63,965 nucleotides of DNA from Actinomycetes bacterium (GTDB taxonomy: Bacteria > Actinomycetota > Actinomycetes > DATJPE01). Position 1 is the stretch's first letter. Each line of letters opens with the position of its first letter. The stretch is taken from positions 1-63,965 of the forward strand of contig DATJPE010000063.1 of assembly GCA_035506535.1 (NCBI GenBank), read 5' to 3'. A model generated the notes under the pieces. The model ran no database searches. It saw only the letters and a list, made by a program, of their open reading frames with translations, and had not been told where the DNA came from. This document shows positions 1 through 6,591 of the stretch, piece by piece. A program made the position numbers and the translations under genes.

Positions 1-1
1 A

Positions 2-163
2 GCCCGCCTCGCCGAAGAAGCCCGCCTCGCCGAAGAAGCCCGCGCCGCCGAAGAAGCCCGCCTCGCCGAAGAAGCCCGCCTCGCCGAAGAAGCCCGCCTC
101 GCCGAAGAAGCCCGCCTCGCCGAAGAAGCCCGCCTCGCCGAAGAGGCCCGCCTCGCCGAAGAG
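2..163 (+). repeat. 18-bp in-frame tandem repeat, nine copies
   Basis: Nine direct 18-bp units each encode the hexapeptide ARLAEE (ARAAEE in the third unit). They differ only by CTC/GCC at one codon and GAA/GAG at the last. Near-identity at synonymous positions points to recent expansion or continuing slippage. The array may extend beyond the left edge. Units after 163 are diverged. Confidence 0.9.
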
Positions 164-622
164 GCCCGCCTCGAAGAGGAGCGGCTGGCACGGATCACCG
201 AGGAGGCGCGGCTGGCCGAAGCCGCCCGCTTGGCGGAGGAGGCCCGGGTCGCTGCCCTGGCCGAGGCTTCCAGGAGCGAGACCGCAGAACAGGACGAGGC
301 CGGCGGCCGTTGGGCGCGCGATCAGGATCGAGGCTACGACCACGCCGCGAGCCTGGCGCTCTCCGAGCACAACCGTGAGGCGGCGACGACTCCAGTCGCC
401 GTGGAGGAACGCGCACCGTCCGAGGAGGAGAAGCCCGCAGAGGAGCCGCCGGAATCGCGGCCGCGATGGGACTCCAGCGGGGCCGACACCGCAGCGCTGC
501 TTCGCGAGCTCAGCGGTCTCATGACCAAGGACGAGCCGGAGCCTCCTCGGGTGCCGCCGCCCACTCGCCCGGCTCCCACCCCCCCGCCGGCGAAGAAGAA
601 GAAGGGCCTGTTCGGCCGCTGA
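2..622 (+). CDS. C-terminal part of an ER-rich repetitive protein (5' end outside window)
   Basis: The frame is open from the first bases to a TGA at 620-622, so the start lies upstream. The visible 206 residues begin with about ten hexapeptides of the type ARLAEE (one reads ARAAEE), then related ERLARITEEARLAEAARLAEEARVAALAEA-like sequence in shorter register. This spacing of Glu and Arg predicts a long charged single alpha-helix or coiled coil. A disordered acidic and Pro-rich section follows, with a short possible helix (TAALLRELSGLM). The extreme C-terminus is basic (KKKKGLFGR). No catalytic domain is visible and I do not recognise the family. A scaffold or membrane-associated spacer is possible, but that is inference. 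It converges with the ygfZ-like gene, leaving six bases between the stops. Confidence 0.7.
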   Translation, partial: ARLAEEARLAEEARAAEEARLAEEARLAEEARLAEEARLAEEARLAEEARLAEEARLEEERLARITEEARLAEAARLAEEARVAALAEASRSETAEQDEAGGRWARDQDRGYDHAASLALSEHNREAATTPVAVEERAPSEEEKPAEEPPESRPRWDSSGADTAALLRELSGLMTKDEPEPPRVPPPTRPAPTPPPAKKKKGLFGR

Positions 623-628
623 CCCGCA

Positions 629-1618
629 TCAAGGGCCGACGAGCACCTGCTGCGCCGCGGGCACGCCGTCGACGTCGAGGTCCCGCTCTACGGGGACCTG
701 GCGCTTTACGACCGCCAGGGCGATCGGACCGAGCTCGTGGTGGCGCGCCGCGGTCGTGATCCTGCCGACCTCGCGCCCCTCCAGCGTGACCGGGTCGCCC
801 GAGACGGGCAGGCGTACCTCGGTGCCGTCCAGGTGCAACAGCACGATCCGCCGCGGCGGGCGGCCGAGGTTGTGCACCCGGGCGACGGTCTCCTGCCCGC
901 GGTAACAGCCCTTCTCGAGATGGACCGCGGTCCGCAGCCAGTCCACCTCGTGGGGGATCGTGCGATGGTCGGTCTCGAACCCCAGACGGGGCCGGGCGGC
1001 CGCGGCCCGCAGCGCCTCGAACGCCCACACGCCGACGCCGGGCGCCTGGGCCAGCCAGGCTGCCAGATCACCGCGGGGGACGAGGACCTCGCGGTGTCGC
1101 CATCCATCGCCCGGGTGCGGATCGAACGGACCGTAGGCCACCGCGCCCGGGGCGACTCGCGGCCACGGGTCCACCCAGGCGATCGGCTCCCCTGGCCCCG
1201 AGGGCTCGCCGATCGGCTGCCCGACCACAGCGAGGTCCGCGGTGACGTCGTGGACCTCGACACGCAGCAGGAACCGCATCGAGTCGAGCCATTCGACCAG
1301 CGCGGCGGAGGTGCCCGGCTCCACGGTGATCCATGTCGTCGAGCCGTCGTCGACGAGGTGCAGGTCGTGCTCGACGTGGCCGTGGGGGCTGAGCACGAGG
1401 CTCTCGGTCGAGACGTACGGGCGCAGCCCCTCGAGTTGTTGCGTCGTCAGCGAGTGCAGCCAGGACAGGCGATCCGGACCGTCGAGGCGGATGACACCGC
1501 GGTGCGACAGGTCCACGACACCGAGGCCCGAGGCGTACGAGCGCTGCTCGCGCAGCGGGTCACCGAAGTGCCAGGGCTGGCCCGCGTCCGGCCCAGCCTC
1601 GACTGCGACCGCGGTCAC
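629..1618 (-). CDS. ygfZ: YgfZ/CAF17-type folate-binding protein
   Basis: This 329-residue protein of the YgfZ/GcvT-like family is thought to use a folate to support assembly or repair of certain Fe-S enzymes. The family signature K-G-C-Y-x-G-Q-E is present as KGCYRGQETVARVHN near residue 235. The N-terminal region (ALGVVDLSHRGVIRLDGPDRLSWLHSL-type, described here by position 30-58) matches the folate-binding aminomethyltransferase-like fold. Length is normal for actinobacterial members. The ATG overlaps the stop of the upstream Fur-family gene by four bases (1615-1618), so the two are co-translated. The gene ends the FABP-Fur-YgfZ operon. Identification is firm, the physiological partner is not. 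Confidence 0.9.
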   Translation of the reverse strand: MTAVAVEAGPDAGQPWHFGDPLREQRSYASGLGVVDLSHRGVIRLDGPDRLSWLHSLTTQQLEGLRPYVSTESLVLSPHGHVEHDLHLVDDGSTTWITVEPGTSAALVEWLDSMRFLLRVEVHDVTADLAVVGQPIGEPSGPGEPIAWVDPWPRVAPGAVAYGPFDPHPGDGWRHREVLVPRGDLAAWLAQAPGVGVWAFEALRAAAARPRLGFETDHRTIPHEVDWLRTAVHLEKGCYRGQETVARVHNLGRPPRRIVLLHLDGTEVRLPVSGDPVTLEGREVGRITTAARHHELGPIALAVVKRQVPVERDLDVDGVPAAQQVLVGP

Positions 1619-2079
1619 CGTTGCTCCGCGGACGCGGCGCAGTCGGCGCAGGTGCCCTGGACCGCGAAGTGCTCCATGTCCGATAGGAACCCGGTCCGCT
1701 CACGCAGCCTTCCCACGAGGTCGTCCGCGAGTGCGACGTCGGCCTCCGTGACACGTCCGCAGGCCCGGCACAGCAGGTGGATGTGCCCCGAGTGGGACGG
1801 GACGTGCCACGTGGTGGGTCCGTGGCCGAGGTGGCTGTGGCGGAGCAGGCCGAGCTCCCCCAACAGCTCGAGGTTGCGATAGACGGTCGACAGGTTGACC
1901 CCGGGAGAGACCTCGCGGACCTTGGTGAGGACCTCCTCGGGAGTCGCGTGGCCGAGGGAGGCCACCGCGTCGACGACGAGCCGACGTTGCGGCGTCATCC
2001 GCAGGCCGCGGTCGTGGAGCTCGCCGAGCAGGCCCTGAGGGGCGTCGGGCGGCTGGCTGTCGTGCGCGGGCGGGTTCAC
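1615..2079 (-). CDS. Fur-family metal-responsive repressor
   Basis: This 154-residue Fur-superfamily regulator has an N-terminal winged helix (RMTPQRRLVVDAVASLGHAT, then the recognition region VNLSTVYRNLELLGELGLL). The C-terminal dimerisation/metal domain carries HIHLLCRACG at about residue 100 and a second Cys pair in GTCADC near the end, the usual structural zinc site. Members of this type regulate iron or zinc uptake, or peroxide stress; the sequence alone does not say which metal. It overlaps the FABP-like gene upstream and the ygfZ gene downstream by four bases each, so all three share a transcript. Pairing with YgfZ suggests a link to iron-sulfur or metal status, which is inference. Confidence 0.9.
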   Translation of the reverse strand: MNPPAHDSQPPDAPQGLLGELHDRGLRMTPQRRLVVDAVASLGHATPEEVLTKVREVSPGVNLSTVYRNLELLGELGLLRHSHLGHGPTTWHVPSHSGHIHLLCRACGRVTEADVALADDLVGRLRERTGFLSDMEHFAVQGTCADCAASAEQR

Positions 2080-2567
2080 GCGACCCGCTTCAGCCGGGCC
2101 GACATGCTCGCCTGCATGACCTCGCCGCGCGCGGCCACGTCGTAGGCCCAGGCGAGGTCGCCCTCCACCAGCCCGTAGAGGCGGTGTCCGGCCACGTACT
2201 CCAGGGCGCTCTCCGTGCGCGCCACGACGTCAGTGGTCAGCTCGACGCGCGGGCCGTCGACGCGTCCCAGCCAGACCTCGGCGTAGCCCTCGGCATGCGC
2301 CAGCACGACCTCGAGGCGACCATCGGCCTGCGGTCGCCAGAAGCCGGCCTCCCGGGCGAGCGGACGTACCCGCCCGCCGTCGTCGTCCAGCAGCCACACC
2401 CGGCTGGTCCAGGCGAGGAACGACCGACCGTCGTGGCTGACCTCGATCTCCTGCCCGAAGCGGTACTCGTACGGCTCCGGGTGCCCGCCGACCCCGGCAC
2501 CGGCCCACGATCCCAGCATCCAGGCGAGTGGCACGAGCGCCGCAGGAAGGTCGGTGGTGAGCTCCAC
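2076..2567 (-). CDS. FABP-like beta-barrel protein (nitrobindin fold)
   Basis: This protein of about 163 residues has the bacterial FABP-like/nitrobindin fold. The start of the barrel shows LAWMLGSWAGAGVGG, matching the family G-x-W-x-G-x-G motif. Gene order (beside DUF1416 and rhodanese genes) matches M. tuberculosis Rv0813c, a FABP-like protein. I chose the GTG at 2567 because GAGGAG lies eight bases upstream and because this leaves a 62-bp divergent promoter gap to the DsrE gene. The upstream ATG at 2615 would leave only 14 bp. The C-terminus reads QASMSARLKR where heme-binding nitrobindins carry a His before xSAxL, so heme ligation in the canonical way looks unlikely. The ligand is unknown. 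Confidence 0.8.
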   Translation of the reverse strand: MELTTDLPAALVPLAWMLGSWAGAGVGGHPEPYEYRFGQEIEVSHDGRSFLAWTSRVWLLDDDGGRVRPLAREAGFWRPQADGRLEVVLAHAEGYAEVWLGRVDGPRVELTTDVVARTESALEYVAGHRLYGLVEGDLAWAYDVAARGEVMQASMSARLKRVA

Positions 2568-2629
2568 GGCCAGGACTCCTCGGACGGCGGGCGACGGCGA
2601 CACCCTCATGTTCACTCTAGTCTCGGCGC

Positions 2630-2992
2630 ATGATGCGTTCCCTGGTCGTGAAGCTCACCTCGGGGGCGGAGGCGCCGGAGCGCCTTGCTCAGGCGTTCAC
2701 GGTCGCAGCGACCGCCGTCGCCGCCGGTGCCGAGGTGTCGGTCTGGCTGACCGGAGAGTCGTCCTGGTACGCCCTGCCAGGGCGCGCCGAAGAGTTCGAG
2801 CTGCCGCAGTCCGCGCCGCTGGCCCAGCTGCGCGACGCCGTGCTCGCCGGCGGCCGGCTGACCCTGTGCACGCAGTGCGCGTCGCGCCGGGGCATCGGCG
2901 AGCCGGACGTCATCGAGGGCGTGCGGGTCGCGGGTGCCGCCACCTTCGTCGCCGAGGCCCTCGCCGACGGGGCGCAGGCGCTCGTCTACTGA
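2630..2992 (+). CDS. DsrE/DsrF-like sulfur-relay family protein
   Basis: This 120-residue small alpha/beta protein of the DsrE/F superfamily starts with a hydrophobic strand (RSLVVKLTSG) and has a helix rich in Ala. The conserved-looking cysteine motif LCTQCASRRGI lies near residue 83, where DsrE-type proteins hold persulfide-carrying or redox cysteines. A second ATG at 2633 directly follows the first, so the start is uncertain by one codon. It is divergent from the FABP-like operon and lies next to the rhodanese operon. This is consistent with sulfur handling, but its direct partner cannot be named. Confidence 0.8.
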   Translation: MMRSLVVKLTSGAEAPERLAQAFTVAATAVAAGAEVSVWLTGESSWYALPGRAEEFELPQSAPLAQLRDAVLAGGRLTLCTQCASRRGIGEPDVIEGVRVAGAATFVAEALADGAQALVY

Positions 2993-3076
2993 CCGCACCC
3001 GGTCCAGCGAGGCACGCGGGCCGGCGGTTGGCGGTCGCTCACCCCGGCGAGGGCAATCCTCGGCTCGCGCCAGGTT

Positions 3077-3116
3077 GTCAGACGTTTCGGGCGCCGAGGC
3101 GCCCGAAACGTCTGAC
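3077..3116. terminator. Strong bidirectional hairpin between convergent genes
   Basis: A perfect 19-bp inverted repeat (left arm GTCAGACGTTTCGGGCGCC) has only two bases between arms and sits between the convergent dsrE-like and DUF1416 genes. No clear T-run follows on either strand. It fits a bidirectional terminator of the long-stem actinobacterial type. Confidence 0.75.
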
Positions 3117-3169
3117 GCGACACCAGCGACCGACGCAGACACCGCGACGGAGACGCCCGACGGGGCGCG

Positions 3170-3469
3170 TCAGGAGCTGAGCTCGACAGCGACCTCGGCG
3201 ACGCTGCCGGTGCGTGCGACCACTGAGCGGTCGACGCTGACACCGGGCGCGAGCGTGCGCAGTGTCCAGGTCCCCTCCCCCGCGAAGAAGCGGAAGGCTC
3301 CCGTCGCCGACGTCGGCACCTCGGCGGTGAACTCACCCCCCGAGTCCAGCAGCCGGACATAGGCCCCAGCGACAGGCTGTCCCTCGCGCGTGACGACGCC
3401 CTGGATGACCGCCTCCTTGGTGACGTCGATCCCCTCGACGGACAGCCCGCCCGCGGTGGCGCTGCACAT
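3170..3469 (-). CDS. DUF1416 (SseC-like) protein
   Basis: This 99-residue protein matches the DUF1416 family. It is mostly a carboxypeptidase-regulatory-like beta-sandwich: VIQGVVTREGQPVAGAYVRL, then GGEFTAEVPTSATGAFRFFA and WTLRTLAPG. A single Cys lies at residue 2. In actinobacteria this gene follows a thiosulfate sulfurtransferase gene, as sseC does cysA2 in M. tuberculosis. The same order occurs here with a one-base stop/start overlap at 3469, so the two are translationally coupled. The biochemical role is not established. A role in thiosulfate or cysteine sulfur metabolism is inferred from context. Confidence 0.85.
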   Translation of the reverse strand: MCSATAGGLSVEGIDVTKEAVIQGVVTREGQPVAGAYVRLLDSGGEFTAEVPTSATGAFRFFAGEGTWTLRTLAPGVSVDRSVVARTGSVAEVAVELSS

Positions 3470-4332
3470 CAGGCCGCGCCGCCCTCGGGCGAGCCCGGCT
3501 CGTCACCCAGCTGGACGGGAACCCCGACGAGCGAGCCCCATTCCGTCCACGACCCGTCGTAGTTCTTCACGTTGGGCACGCCGAGGAGCTCGTGCAGCGC
3601 GAACCACGTGTGGGCCGAGCGCTCGCCGATGCGGCAGTAGGCGACGGTGTCGAGGGACAGGTCGACGCCCTTGCCCTCGTAGAGCGCCCGCAGGTCCTCG
3701 TCGGACTTGAAGGTCCCGTCATCATTAGCGGCCTGGCTCCACGGGATGTTGCGGGCGGTCGGGATGTGGCCAGGTCGCTGAGACTGCTCCTGCGGCAGGT
3801 GGGCGGGGGCGAGCAGCCGGCCGGCGTACTCGTCCGGCGAGCGGACGTCGACGAGGTTCTGCGTACCGATCACGCGCGCCACGTCGTCCCGGAACGCGCG
3901 GATGCTGGTGTCCTGGGGCTTGGCGGTGTAGGTCGTGGCGGGACGCGAGGGCACCTCGGTGACGAGCTCACGGGAGTCCAGCTCCCACTTCTTGCGGCCA
4001 CCGTCGAGCAGACGTACGTCCTCGTGGCCGTACAGCGTGAAGTACCAGTACGCGTAGGCCGCGAACCAGTTGTTGTTGCCGCCGTAGAGGATCACGGTGT
4101 CGTCGTTCGCGATGCCCTTGGCGGACAGGAGCGCCTCGAACTGCGCCTTGTCGACGAAGTCGCGGCGGACCGGGTCCTGGAGGTCGGCCTTCCAGTCGAT
4201 CTTGACGGCGTTGCGGATGTGGTTCTTGTCGTAGGCGGTGGTGTCCTCGTCGACCTCGACGAGGACGACCTTAGGGTCGTCGACATGGGCTTCGACCCAG
4301 TCGGCGTCGACGAGAGCGTCGCTGCGGCTCAT
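3469..4332 (-). CDS. Thiosulfate sulfurtransferase (tandem rhodanese, CysA2-like)
   Basis: This 287-residue two-domain rhodanese transfers the sulfane sulfur of thiosulfate to cyanide or other thiophilic acceptors. The N-terminal domain is the inactive-type rhodanese fold (LVEVDEDTTAYDKNHIRNAV). The C-terminal domain carries the catalytic loop AYCRIGERSAHTWF with the persulfide Cys near residue 233. The NIPWSQAANDDGTF region is typical of CysA/SseA proteins. A good SD (GGAAGGA) precedes the ATG. It sits between DUF4395 and DUF1416 genes on one strand. A Cys-containing leader peptide upstream suggests the operon is controlled by cysteine supply. Confidence 0.92.
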   Translation of the reverse strand: MSRSDALVDADWVEAHVDDPKVVLVEVDEDTTAYDKNHIRNAVKIDWKADLQDPVRRDFVDKAQFEALLSAKGIANDDTVILYGGNNNWFAAYAYWYFTLYGHEDVRLLDGGRKKWELDSRELVTEVPSRPATTYTAKPQDTSIRAFRDDVARVIGTQNLVDVRSPDEYAGRLLAPAHLPQEQSQRPGHIPTARNIPWSQAANDDGTFKSDEDLRALYEGKGVDLSLDTVAYCRIGERSAHTWFALHELLGVPNVKNYDGSWTEWGSLVGVPVQLGDEPGSPEGGAA

Positions 4333-4372
4333 GTGGGGTTCCTTCCGGAAGGGTGCTGTGGGTGAACGGGCT

Positions 4373-4843
4373 CTAGTTGGAGGTGGATGCCGGCTGGATC
4401 CGGCGAAGGATCAGGTACATCTCGCAGCCCAGGCAGTAGCCGAACGCCGCGTTGAGGAACGCCGCCACGAAGGCAGCCCCGACCGCCACGAGACCGACGA
4501 CAGGGGCGAGGAGGAACCCCAGGAGCCCGAGGAGCCCGAAGAACAGCCCGACCGACTGCGCGAAGCGCAGCGGGCGGACGTCCTCGAGCTCGACGGGAGG
4601 GCCGAGGCGCGGCCGCACGAAGCGGCGGAAGGCTGCCGCGTACGGCGTACGCTGCGGGCCGCGCAGGGCGCCGAGGGCGAACACCGCAGTCTGGCCGAGC
4701 AGGAGGACGAACCCGAGCGGGCTGCCCGAGAGGATCAGGACGGCCGCGAGCACGGCCGCCGTGACGGCCGCGGCGAACCGGGGACCGCGGGGGTCGACCG
4801 TCGCCGCCTTCGTCTGTGTCTCGCGATCGAGGGACTGGCTCAT
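4373..4843 (-). CDS. DUF4395 membrane protein
   Basis: This 156-residue membrane protein of the DUF4395 family has predicted helices at about residues 24-44, 49-60, 95-112 and 114-136. The C-terminal FGYCLGCEMYLILRR motif has two cysteines at the membrane edge. DUF4395 proteins recur next to rhodanese and thioredoxin genes in actinobacteria. The ATG has AGGAG seven bases upstream. As first gene of the operon after the leader peptide it may transport or reduce a sulfur compound, but this is inferred from neighbours and the C-x-x-C-like motif. Confidence 0.85.
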   Translation of the reverse strand: MSQSLDRETQTKAATVDPRGPRFAAAVTAAVLAAVLILSGSPLGFVLLLGQTAVFALGALRGPQRTPYAAAFRRFVRPRLGPPVELEDVRPLRFAQSVGLFFGLLGLLGFLLAPVVGLVAVGAAFVAAFLNAAFGYCLGCEMYLILRRIQPASTSN

Positions 4844-4920
4844 GAGGATGCTCCTGACGTCGGGCGGGAAGAGACCGGACGGTCAGGCGGCGCGGGGCGA
4901 CGAGGTCGCGGGCGCTGCCG

Positions 4921-5001
4921 TCAGGGCAGCCGACACTGGCAGCTGGCGACGCGGCACAGATCGACTGCGCGCCGCCGGGTGAGCCGAAGCTGCCAGGCCA
5001 T
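4921..5001 (-). CDS. Cys-containing leader peptide (26 aa) ahead of the sulfur operon
   Basis: A 26-codon reading frame begins at the ATG 4999-5001 and reads MAWQLRLTRRRAVDLCRVAS, then CQCRLP and stop. The RRRAVDLCRVA core matches the short putative leader peptides annotated upstream of sulfur genes in many actinobacteria. Cysteines at 16, 21 and 23 cluster near the end. There is no convincing SD, but TACCCT lies seven bases before the ATG with a GTGACT hexamer 17 bp further up, which fits leaderless transcription starting at the ATG. The DUF4395 ATG is 77 bp downstream. Cys-containing leader ORFs acting as cysteine-responsive attenuators are known in mycobacteria. The same role here is inferred. 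Confidence 0.75.
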   Translation of the reverse strand: MAWQLRLTRRRAVDLCRVASCQCRLP

Positions 5002-5008
5002 GACTGCG

Positions 5009-5037
5009 AGGGTACGCAGCCGCCTGGACACAGTCAC
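5009..5037 (-). promoter_or_regulatory. Candidate leaderless promoter of the sulfur operon
   Basis: On the minus strand a TACCCT -10-like hexamer (5009-5014) and a GTGACT -35-like hexamer (5032-5037) are separated by 17 bp. The -10 box ends seven bases before the leader-peptide ATG, so the transcript would begin at or next to that ATG. Confidence 0.5.
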
Positions 5038-5051
5038 CGAATCGTCCGGAT

Positions 5052-5071
5052 GCTGAGACGAGAATCTCAGC
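5052..5071. promoter_or_regulatory. Palindrome upstream of the sulfur-operon promoter
   Basis: GCTGAGA and TCTCAGC form perfect 7-bp arms around six bases, 14 bp upstream of the proposed -35 box. The position suits an activator site. It also lies between this promoter and the end of the thioredoxin gene. The cognate regulator is unknown. Confidence 0.4.
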
Positions 5072-5092
5072 GTCAAACCCTCCCCACGAGGC

Positions 5093-5527
5093 TCAGCCGA
5101 TTGCGACGCCCAGGGCGGCAACCACGTCCGGCGGTCGCGGCTGCCCGACAGCACGCCGGACGACCGCTCCCCGGGAGTCGAGGACGAGCACCGTCGGGGT
5201 GCGCCGGACATCGAGGCGGCGGACCAGGTCGAGGTGGCTCTCGGCGTCGATGTCCACGTGCCGCACGCCGTCGACCTGGGAGGCCACCTGGTCGAGGACC
5301 CGCCGGGTGGCGCGGCACGGCGCGCAGAAGGCGCTGGAGAACTGCACCAGCGTGGCACGCTCCCCCAGGGGTCCGCCCAGGTCGGACTCGCCGAGCAGCA
5401 CCGCCTGTTCGCCGCTCGACGCCCGCATCCGCCCCGCCGCGCGCCGGTGCCAGAGACCGTACGCCGTCGCCGAGACGAGCGCGATCGCGAGCACCACCAG
5501 TCCCACCGTCATGACAGCCACAAGCAT
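5093..5527 (-). CDS. Membrane-anchored thioredoxin-fold protein (ThiX-like)
   Basis: This 144-residue protein has an N-terminal membrane anchor (VGLVVLAIALVSATAYGLW, residues 8-26) and a thioredoxin domain. The active site is FCAPCRATR near residue 68, preceded by TLVQFSSA. The later cis-Pro strand RRTPTVLVLDSRG is also present. It therefore likely reduces or isomerises disulfides, or relays reductant, at the membrane. The start could be ATG 5527 or ATG 5512; the first is given. Position between glnR-side genes and the rhodanese operon matches thiX (Rv0816c) in M. tuberculosis. It is the last gene of a minus-strand operon with the membrane protein, MoaD-like protein and hydrolase. Confidence 0.88.
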   Translation of the reverse strand: MLVAVMTVGLVVLAIALVSATAYGLWHRRAAGRMRASSGEQAVLLGESDLGGPLGERATLVQFSSAFCAPCRATRRVLDQVASQVDGVRHVDIDAESHLDLVRRLDVRRTPTVLVLDSRGAVVRRAVGQPRPPDVVAALGVAIG

Positions 5528-5562
5528 CGACCACGGCCGCCGATTCCCGCCAGCGGGCCTGG

Positions 5563-6333
5563 TCAGCCGAGCAGGATCCGGGCCAGCACCCAGACGGGAA
5601 GGGCCGCCATCGCGCACGGGAGCGCGGAGAGGGTCGCCGGCGCGGTGCGAGCGGACGGTCCGGCCGCGTGACGCAGGGACGCGGCCACGACGGCCGGGCC
5701 GGCGGCCCCGGCGGCGAGGAGCGTCAGGCCGGCAGGGCCAAGGGTCAGCGTCGAGAGGGCGCCGATCAGCAGACCCGCCATGGAGCCCGCCACCACCGAG
5801 ACCGGCCACCCCCCTCGCGGCACGACGACGGTGGCCGTCGTCGCCACCACGGCCGCCCCGCACCCGACCAGCACGAGGTCGGCGCCCCCGGTCTCCCTGC
5901 GGACCGCCACCCACAGCGCGGTCAGCACCACCATGACGAGCAGGGACGTCGTGGCCGAGAGGCTGCCCACCAAGGCGGGCCGGCCGTCGCGTCGCAGGAC
6001 CTGGTGCCCGAAGGCTGCGACCACGCCGAGAGCCAGCACGACCGCGAGGCGGCCGACGTCCTCCGTGCCGTGCGTGTCGACGAGCAGGGTGAGAACCCCT
6101 GCGGCGCCGGCGGCGAGCGCGACGAGCGAGCCCCCGAAGGCCCCCGGCACCCGGAGCAGCTGATGCCACCCGCTCAGGGTGGCCACCTGGACGAGGACGA
6201 CTGCGACGCCGAGGGCGGCCGCGCCGAGCACCGCGCCGAGGACGAGGGCCAGGCCGAGCGAGGCAGCCCCGACGGCCTCCCCGACGCCGGCCCTCGCCCG
6301 CGGCGCCCGGACGGTGGGGGCGGGGGCGCTCAC
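5563..6333 (-). CDS. Multi-pass membrane protein, unknown function
   Basis: This protein of about 256 residues is almost entirely hydrophobic, with seven or eight Ala/Val/Leu-rich predicted membrane helices. No recognisable catalytic motif is seen. I chose the GTG at 6333 because it forms a GTGA overlap with the stop of the MoaD-like gene; a GTG two codons earlier (6339) is also possible. Its place between thioredoxin and glnR corresponds to Rv0817c in M. tuberculosis, an exported/membrane protein of unknown function, but I could not align them. Conserved linkage with thioredoxin and a sulfur-carrier-like protein hints at a redox or sulfur role. Confidence 0.6.
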   Translation of the reverse strand: MSAPAPTVRAPRARAGVGEAVGAASLGLALVLGAVLGAAALGVAVVLVQVATLSGWHQLLRVPGAFGGSLVALAAGAAGVLTLLVDTHGTEDVGRLAVVLALGVVAAFGHQVLRRDGRPALVGSLSATTSLLVMVVLTALWVAVRRETGGADLVLVGCGAAVVATTATVVVPRGGWPVSVVAGSMAGLLIGALSTLTLGPAGLTLLAAGAAGPAVVAASLRHAAGPSARTAPATLSALPCAMAALPVWVLARILLG

Positions 6334-6590
6334 GCGCACCCGCCCGCGAAGGGTGGGAGGACCTCCACGACCGAGGAGTCGGTGAGGACGACGGATGACG
6401 GGTCGCGCGCTCCGAGGGCAGAGCCGTCGATCAGCAGGCTCGATCGCGAGAGCACGGCGGCCAGCTGCGGGCCGTGCGCGCCACGGATCTCGGCCAGCAG
6501 AGAGGCGACGTCCGGCGCCTCGACCCGCTCCTCGTCCACGCCCGCCGCGGCGCGGGCCGCGGCCCAGTAGCGGACCAGCACGTGCCCCAC
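6330..6590 (-). CDS. MoaD/ThiS-like sulfur-carrier protein with GGCA tail
   Basis: This ubiquitin-fold protein of 86 residues (83 from the alternative GTG at 6581) opens with the MoaD-like strand [14 protein letters not shown]. It has the family C-terminal strand [11 protein letters not shown]. Such proteins carry sulfur as a C-terminal thiocarboxylate after adenylation of the Gly-Gly end. Here the di-glycine is followed by Cys-Ala, so the tail would have to be trimmed before activation, as described for QbsE. The GTG at 6590 has AGGAG eight bases upstream. It is coupled to the hydrolase gene (stop at 6592) and to the membrane protein. No MoeB/ThiF-like activator is in the window. Confidence 0.75.
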   Translation of the reverse strand: MGHVLVRYWAAARAAAGVDEERVEAPDVASLLAEIRGAHGPQLAAVLSRSSLLIDGSALGARDPSSVVLTDSSVVEVLPPFAGGCA

Positions 6591-6591
6591 C

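Noticed and set aside
2-163. CRISPR-like regular repeats at the left edge
   Set aside because: The units are directly adjacent with no spacers and encode an in-frame hexapeptide.
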